From NCBI GenBank assembly GCA_964019695.1, contig OZ026515.1, positions 135,156,549-135,220,548 of the forward strand: 64,000 nt of DNA, given 5' to 3'. Under the pieces are notes generated by a model. It ran no database searches, was not told the origin of the DNA, and was given only the letters and a program-made list of their open reading frames with translations. The position numbers and the translations under genes are program-made. Each line of letters begins with the position of its first letter. Within the stretch, counting starts at the first letter, position 1. This document shows, piece by piece, positions 57,923 through 64,000 of this stretch. Source of the stretch: Loripinus fragilis (Eukaryota; Mollusca; Bivalvia; Lucinida; Lucinidae).

Positions 57923-58518
57923 TACACTGCTCAAAATATTTAAAGGAACACTGCGTATTTTGCCATTGATCACAATGCAAAGTCACTCATAGTCTGACTC
58001 ATAAAGAGAGTTGTGTTAATAAGGCAAAACATATTTTTCCTGTGATTAGTTTGGTTACCCATCAAGGATGATGCTTGTTAATAAAAATGAAGTAATCCAT
58101 TACCAAATTTCTCCATGGAACCCTTTATGTAAAATTGCAATTTTGTTAAAAATACCCCTTTTTTCAAAAGCAAATTTTGAGAGAATGTTTCAATCAAGCA
58201 CAACAACAGCATTATTTCGGTACAGTCAATAGCCTTACAATGTTGCAGGAATCATTAGGTTATGCTATCAACAAATTCGGATGATTTCAGTTTCAAGAAA
58301 ATTAAAAATTACAAAATTTGAGCCATAAACTTAAGCAGCAATTGTTTTATCAAAAACTTTTTCTGATCCAAAACTTTGACTATCGTAGCACAAATGGCAA
58401 AAAGAACTGGGTTTCTGCCGTCTAGTCTAGTCAATTACATTACTTGTCTATTGGACAGGGGTTAACATTATCACCTGGAAAATCATCAGGTATTCCTTTA
58501 AATATTTTGAGCAGTGTA
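57923..58518. mobile_element. Tc1-like MITE, CACTGCTCAAAATATTTAAA ends
   Basis: TA-CACTGCTCAAAATATTTAAA..(G)GAA at the left mirrors TTCC(T)TTTAAATATTTTGAGCAGTG-TA at the right. The 596-bp interior is non-coding. The CACTGCTCAAAA terminus is a common Tc1/mariner type in animals. Confidence 0.85.
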
Positions 58519-58889
58519 TATAAACTATAACAATTTTATCACTTAATACTAATATATTGTAATGCCGTGGATATAAAACTCAAGAACAGATTATATTTTT
58601 CAATGTTCTACGTAATGGCCTTTGTTTGCCTCATGAAACAAACGATTCCAACAAAACCGAACGAAATGAAAAGACCAGAGCATAGGAATTCCCTATTTCA
58701 CTCTTAAATGTTTGAAAAATCTCACTTTTCAGCAATTTAATCAGCGTCGCACGTGGTTGGAAAGACCCATATAAGACCCAATGGTTACATCTATATAGGT
58801 TAACACGTGTGACAGCAACAGTACATGGACTGATTCATAGTTTCAACTGATTACCTAATCGATGTAACAGTGCCTTATATTATCTAGGA

Positions 58890-59110
58890 TATCGTAGGGA
58901 AGAAGGTAAAGATCGGGAATGGATACAATCATTTACCACACCTGACTCGAGAGACCATATGGGAAAGTGGCATAAGCACAAGAAAACACCACACACAAGA
59001 AAGCCAAGATATCAGCCCTTTCCCAGAAACACAAATATTAATAAGGATCCACAAAAGAAGCACCGCCTTGGAACGGTTAGCACACAAATTACTGGAGGAG
59101 GATACATAGG
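58890..59110 (-). mobile_element. Diverged Penelope pLTR fragment
   Basis: GGTAAAGATCGGGAATGGAT, CACACCTGACTC, GCCCTTTCCCAG and GCACCGCCTTGGAACGG follow the order of the 20606-21064 unit with more substitutions and a deletion. Confidence 0.6.
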
Positions 59111-59139
59111 TCTGGAAAAATAAAAGTCTAGTCAAAAGG

Positions 59140-59640
59140 ATTTTGCTGATCAATTCTGCATGAGCCCTTTTCTTTGTATCATAATAATGAGTTAATTTAA
59201 TTTGATTGTTTCTGTGAAGTTACATGGCAGTAATCAGGAAGCCTCCATGCGAGCTGAACAATTATGTGTTTTGACAACAACAGAATCTAGGGCGAATATT
59301 TAGCGCTAGTAAAATGCATTTAAGCCCCCCCCCCCCCCCCCCCACCGGTAACTTAGGCTGATGTCCGTCCTAAGGCAGTGGTTCTGTTGTTGTTGAACTA
59401 TTGCTTAATGTACTTCTCATTATTTGTAGGAGTTCTGTATTTGTTTTGTTATGCATTACTTTGTGTCCATTCTAGTTTTGCAATCATTTTGAAGAGGAAG
59501 AGAAAGCTGGTTGCTTTACTATTATTGTCTTGCAGATGTATTGTTACTATAAATATTTTGTTATCTTCCTCACGGTGCCGTGGGTTGGTCTGCAGTATGT
59601 GGTTGTGGTATTTCCTGATCACACTCACTGTTTTATAATG
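59140..59640 (+). mobile_element. Penelope direct repeat, outer upstream copy
   Basis: GCATGAGCCCTTTTCTTTGT, CCTCCATGCGAGCTGAACA, a poly-C tract (59326-59342), CTGTTGTTGTTGAAC, and CACGGTGCCGTGGG TTGGTC in order, as in 62511-63020. A third copy beside the flanking pair implies a tandem arrangement common in Penelope-like elements. Confidence 0.7.
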
Positions 59641-59756
59641 TCCTAGTATGTGCTATCTTTAAAACATATGACCCAGAGCATCCAACATAAAGTTCCACAT
59701 GGGAAATGCGCCCATTAAAGCCACAGATCAGCAGGGCCACCAAAGAGGTGAAATCA

Positions 59757-60340
59757 GTGGCTCAACTGGAGCTTTTCTGAAGCTCTAACTGTCAGTGTAT
59801 AGAGAGTCCTTTTCTTTGTTACGTCACATCACTGTATGTAAATTTGATTTGTTTGTTTCTCTGTTATGATGCACTGCATAAGTTAGGAAACCTCCATTTG
59901 AGTTAAACATTTGTTGTACTTTTACAATGACATAATATAGGATAAAAAGCTATACCTATTTGTGTTTCAACAACAGCCGAATTTTGGGTGAAGATTTGGC
60001 CAGTAAAATATGCGTAAGCACTCTTTACCTGTTCTAAAGCAGTGGTTATGTTATTGTTTACTGATCATGTTGATTGGTTGTTGTGCTTCCATTGTTTGTG
60101 GGCGTTTCGTTTTGGGCCGTTGTTTTGTCATATAGTTTTAGTACACTTTCCAGTTTTGCAATCATCTTGTTGAGGAAAAGAGAGCTGTTTGCTTTTCTTC
60201 CTTTGTCTTCTTGCCGTTGTGTGGCTGTTATTGTTATGTGTCTCTTCTGCGTGGTGTCATTGGATTGGTCTGCGGTCTGTGAATATGGCATTTCCTGGTC
60301 AAACTCGCTTACTTTTTTACACTGCACACTCAAAATGTAG
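59757..60340 (+). mobile_element. Penelope pLTR, 5' copy
   Basis: Starts GTGGCTCAACTGGAGC and runs through AGTCCTTTTCTTTG, GGAAACCTCCATTTGAG, AACAACAGCCGAATTTTGGG and GAGGAAAAGAGAGCTG. Same order as the repeat downstream of the reverse transcriptase (62511-63020) but more diverged and lacking most of the poly-C tract. Ends 24 bp before the reading frame. Confidence 0.7.
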
Positions 60341-60363
60341 CTAAGGGCTCATAGCTTTTTAAA

Positions 60364-62460
60364 ATGACAACAAACACCTTTATCAGACTGGGTAGAAGTC
60401 CAGGCTCCCAGGTTATAAAACTTTTTTCATGCTTGATTCAACTAAACCTTATTTGTTATAAGTATAATAAACCTATTCGTAGTACTGTTTTTAACTATAA
60501 CAAATTAGTAACAGAACTTGATATTGAAAATTCTATTCCTGACTCTTGAGATTGTAAGGACTCTAAGTATTGCTATCAACCCGCTGGTCATATAGTCACA
60601 GGGGATTTAAAAATCATAACTGATTCAAGAATTCGTTCTATTATATGTAAGGGACCTAAATATAGGTTTCCTGTGCCAATAGACTTCAAATCATGTCGTG
60701 AGGAAATTGCAGGAGCCTTACAAGAATTTTGTAATCGCTGGTGTAAACGAGAGCATGTTGAGTCTAATGCCTTAGATATTTGGAAACTAAATATTTTTAA
60801 AATTATTGATGGTAGAATTTCATTTTATTGCAACAATTTAGATCTTCTACCACCTAAACCTAAATTCACTTTTAGACACTTGAAAAAAGGGATCCAGGAA
60901 TTCCATAGGAAGTTTGTTTTGGCCCCCGCAGATAAGGCTGCTAACAATGTTGTGGTCGTTTGAAAAAGATACTATATTAACACCCTAAAGCAAGAACTTA
61001 GCACTGCAAAAACATATTAGCATAACAGGCTTGATGAGACGTCTATCGTTGATAGGCATCGATGCCATATGGCAGCTAAGTTTGGGTTGTTTGTTGATGA
61101 GGACCATAGCAAGCTTCCTACATTATACTGGTTACCTAAACTTCATAAACGGCCCTATAAGTCGCGTTTTATTGCTAATTCTAGTGCATGTAAAACTACT
61201 GAGTTGTCTATTCTTTTGACTTCTTGTCTCACTGCAATTAAAAACCATGTCATTAAATATTGCACAACAGTTTATGAAAGAAATGGTAACAATTTATTTT
61301 GGTCTATTAAAATTTTAGGTGAAATTCTTTATAAATTGAAGTCTAGAGGTTTTCTAGCATCTAGTTTGTCTACATATGATTTCTCTACTCTCTATACTAC
61401 ATTGCCTCATAATCTAATAAAAGAAAAACTAACAGAATTAATTGAACAAACATTTAACAGAGAGGGCTCACTTTATTTGGCCTGTATTGATAAAAATGCC
61501 TTTTTTACTTCTGAACAACCTAAACGATATAAATTATGGTCATGTCAGAAAATGTGTGATGCGCTCCATTATCTTTTGGACAATATATTTATAAGATTTG
61601 GCTCTAAATTATATAGACAAATTGTCGGTATTTCAATGGGTACTAATTGTGCTCCTCTTGTTGCAGATTTGTTTTTGTTTTGTTATGAGAGAGACTTTAT
61701 GTTATCTCTGTCAGACAATAATCAATCTGATGTTGTTGAAGCTATTAACTCTACCTCCAGATATTTAGATGACTTACTTAATATTGATAATCCTTATTTT
61801 GAACAAATGGTAGGTCAGATATATCCCACTGAACTTCAGTTAAATAAGGCGAATTCTTCTGATACTGAAGCTCCGTTTTTGGACTTGAACTTGTCAATAA
61901 CAAATGGCATAGTTTCTTCTAAAATTTATGATAAACGTGATGATTTTAATTTTGAAATAGTAAATTTCCCATTTCTTGATGGAGATGTTCCTCGCTCTCC
62001 TTCCTTTGGTGTATATATTTCTCAGCTTATTCGTTTTGCTAGAGTATGTTCTAATGTTGATGACTTCAACAACAGAAACTTATTTTTAACTGCTAAATTA
62101 TTAAAACAAAGTTATAGATATCATAAAATTCGAAAAGCATTTTCTAAATTCTACCACAGACACTCAGAGTTAATTGTTAAATACAACATTGGGTTAAAAA
62201 CTCTTCTGCAACAAGGCATATCAGAACCTATATTTTATGGTGATTTAGTCTATAAATTCAAACGAATTGTTGGAAAACCTAATTTTAGTGATCAATTCAA
62301 AAAGATAGTTAAACGTTATAAAAGGGTTGGATATAACTTGGATATCATGCGACAATCTGCATGCCTAGTTGTAAACCCTATCACGGTTTATAGCTATGGT
62401 TTCCTCTTTAATTGCACGACGGTGGGTCGGGTCTCAGACTCTATGACGGCTCTGATGTAA
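60364..62460 (+). pseudogene. Penelope-like reverse transcriptase, near full length
   Basis: A single reading frame of about 699 codons, interrupted by TGA near 60548, TGA at 60961 and TAG at 61018, then open for 463 codons (61069-62460). Before the stops: YNKPIRSTVFNYNKLVTELD, FCNRWCKREHVE, and FVLAPADKAANNVVVV. In the 463-codon part: LPKLHKRPYKSRF near residues 23-35, motif A DFSTLYT with Asp104, GISMGTNCAPLVADLFLF at 187-204, catalytic YLDD at 232-235, FLDLNLSI, KIYDKRDDF, and terminal VGRVSDSM. Codes for the polymerase that copies the element's RNA at a nicked target. There is no C-terminal GIY-YIG endonuclease. Flanking direct repeats match pLTRs of Penelope-like elements. Homologous to 21138-22299 but a different subfamily, with unlike 3' sequence. 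Confidence 0.88.
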
Positions 62461-62510
62461 AGCTTTAATCGGTGGGTTGGTGCCTGATGCTTATCTGTAG
62501 CTGGACCCAC

Positions 62511-63020
62511 CGTGGCTCAACTTGAGGTTTTCTTTAGCTCTGACTATCTGTGAGTCATGAGCCCTTTTCTTTGTTTCATCATGGTGTAGTAATTTGATTA
62601 GAGTGTTTTTCCATGATGATGCATTGCATTAGTTAGATGGCCTCCATGCGAGCTGAACATTTTTTGTACTTCAACAACAGCAGAATCTAGGGCGAAGATT
62701 TGGTACCAGTAAAATGCATTTAAGCCCCCCCCCCCTGGTGGCTTAGGCTGCTGTCCGTTCTAAGGCGGTGGTTCTGTTGTTGTTGACTTTCTGTTTATTG
62801 TTACTCCCATTGTGGGAGTCTGTGATTGTTCTATGTTTTGTTGTGCGTTTCTCTATGTCCATTTTAGTATTGCAATCATCTTGGTGGGGAAGAGAGAGCT
62901 GATTGCTTTGCTTAATTTGTCTTCCTGGTGTCTCGTGGTGGTTGGGCGGCTCTTCCTCACGGTGCCGCGGGGTTGTCTGCAGTTTGTGATTGTGGTATTT
63001 CCTGATCATACTCATTTACT
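62511..63020 (+). mobile_element. Penelope pLTR, 3' copy
   Basis: Starts GTGGCTCAACTTGAGG about 50 bp after the reverse transcriptase stop and continues to ..GTGGTATTTCCTGATCATAC. Contains the poly-C tract at 62725 and GGTGCCGCGGGGTTG. Best-preserved copy of the repeat. Confidence 0.75.
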
Positions 63021-63286
63021 ATTTTTTATCATGCTCATAAATGTTAAAGTGCCAACAAGTAACATTTATTATCATGATAAATACACAACATCTGAGAGTT
63101 TGAAAGCAAGCCAAGTCTTTTTCCAGTATTTTTACAAGCAGTTAAAACTTCATGCTTAGATGAGTTGGGCACGAAATTAGTTTTATAACCTTCTGACTAT
63201 TATTTTAATCAACTGATTGTCCGTAACTGATTGTCCGTTTTGCCATGTACTGTCCTCCATCATATATTACTGCTTTTTGTATACAG

Positions 63287-63354
63287 GCAAAAAGGCACCA
63301 ATCAAGCCAGACATGAAGGCGAAACGAAAAGGAATACAGAGCTACAATATACAA
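63287..63354 (+). CDS. Uncharacterised nuclear-type protein, coding exon 4
   Basis: Acceptor TTTTTGTATACAG (ending 63286), donor GTAAGT (63355). Enters phase 1 and leaves phase 0, adding 23 codons counting the split glycine: GKKAPIKPDMKAKRKGIQSY then NIQ. Very lysine-rich, compatible with a second nuclear localisation signal. Exons 1-4 total 660 bp, exactly 220 codons with no stop. The strong donor shows that the gene continues beyond the window. Confidence 0.75.
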
Positions 63355-63599
63355 GTAAGTATCAAAAATAGCTGCATAAGAAAAAAACAACAAATTGACA
63401 ACTGTGTCTAGTGATGAATCATATCAGCCTGAAAATATGTCAATACCAATCAATCAGAGTTCTAGCTTCTTATTCAACTTATTCAAAGAGAATTTATGGC
63501 CCCCATACTCACTTCACACAGACAATAAATAGATCATATTCAAATGTTTTTGTTAAATATTTGTTTGTGGCTGTGTTCCTTGGCTGTACCAGTACTGGC

Positions 63600-63785
63600 C
63601 GGTGGGTTTATGGTTTTGTGGTTCTATGTCAAGGAACACCCGAAGGCTCAACTGGCAGTTGTTCTGGTTTTAAAGAGTCTCAGAAGATGGGACAACAGCT
63701 TTAAGTCTCATCCGACAGACTAGGAGAAGCCGGGAATCGAACCTGCGACCCCTGGTTTACAAGACATAGGTTTATCCCCTACACC
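63600..63785 (-). mobile_element. tRNA-derived SINE, reverse orientation
   Basis: In reverse complement an A-box-like TGGTGTAGGGGATAAACC and a B box GGTTCGATTCCC frame a tRNA-like region with TTGTAAA in the anticodon-loop position, followed by CTTCTCCTAGTCTGTC and GAGACTTAAAGCTGTTG. Adjacent to a hairpin at 63790-63861. No complete cloverleaf with paired acceptor stem was found. Confidence 0.6.
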
Positions 63786-63789
63786 ATGG

Positions 63790-63861
63790 CTAAATATGTC
63801 TTTTATTTCACGAGTGAAATGTAATTATTGTCCACTTCACAAGTGAAATAAAAGCCATATT
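63790..63861. repeat. Hairpin, TTTTATTTCACGAGTGAA
   Basis: AAATATGTCTTTTATTTCAC and its complement at 63842-63861 form arms of about 27 bp. The repeated TTTCAC.AGTGAAA units are also self-complementary. Confidence 0.6.
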
Positions 63862-64000
63862 TAACAATAAAAACGTTTGAATTTTCTTTTTATTATCTAC
63901 AAATTTCCCATACTCTTTTAAGGTAAAGAAAATCGAATCTTCCTTTACATTAGCTTTTGTTTTGATTTTCTAGTTGTAGCAGACGAATTTATAAAAGCTC

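Noticed and set aside
59140..63020. LTR retrotransposon or retrovirus, because of direct repeats around a reverse transcriptase
   Set aside because: The polymerase motifs and the lack of gag, protease, RNase H and integrase fit a Penelope-like element with pLTRs, not a long-terminal-repeat element.
1..64000. CRISPR arrays, prokaryotic operons, rRNA genes
   Set aside because: Tandem arrays present are satellites without spacer variation or cas genes, genes are spliced, and no rRNA-like conserved block was seen.

Overview
This window is nuclear DNA of an animal, most likely a mollusc and probably a bivalve. The evidence is AT-rich sequence, spliced genes with GT..AG introns of several kilobases, tRNA-derived SINEs, Penelope-like retroelements, many palindromic MITEs and many simple and satellite repeats. 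There is no prokaryotic architecture, rRNA operon or CRISPR array. The species call is inference; no search could be run.

Only two host genes can be supported. On the minus strand, 7550 down to 2170, lie the first two coding exons of a flavin polyamine oxidase (spermine oxidase / N1-acetylpolyamine oxidase family). Exon 1 carries the FAD dinucleotide-binding fold and exon 2 most of the catalytic domain. The exons join in phase across a 4.2-kb intron, and the C-terminal exons are not in the window. On the plus strand, four phase-compatible exons (35592-35961, 53288-53424, 56032-56116, 63287-63354) form exactly 220 codons of an unrecognised, charged, probably nuclear protein. Its introns of 17.3, 2.6 and 7.2 kb are packed with mobile elements, and it continues past the window.

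Layout. 1-8100: polyamine oxidase gene with piggyBac-like and other palindromic MITEs in and after its intron. 8100-9640: a nested TIR element plus a GGGGAACA minisatellite. 9687-23640: a large decayed DNA transposon (Academ-like, XPG/FEN-type nuclease remnants suspected), opened by a solo Penelope pLTR, by a 7.2-kb TIR element with a clean 5-bp target duplication, and by a 5'-truncated Penelope copy. 24840-27230: more transposon coding remnants. 27600-28260: a satellite. 29040-32180: a largely uninterrupted second copy of the first transposon, which serves as the empty-site reference. 32370-34060: a degenerate satellite rich in AGGTCA half-sites. 36072-37359: a TA-flanked element containing a SINE. 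38400-42266: a Maverick/Polinton deletion derivative with huge inverted minisatellite arms and a core holding scraps of protein-primed DNA polymerase B and packaging ATPase. 42526-43430: a mariner-like element. 44600-49620: a third large TIR element. 50390-63020: decayed Penelope copies, a Tc1 copy, MITEs, and the best Penelope element (reverse transcriptase frame with three stops, flanked by long direct repeats).

The most notable items are the Maverick remnant with minisatellite-expanded TIRs, the readable nesting order of the 9.7-23.6 kb block, the recurrent GTTACRTAYGTTAC palindrome in the big TIR elements, and the uncharacterised four-exon gene.
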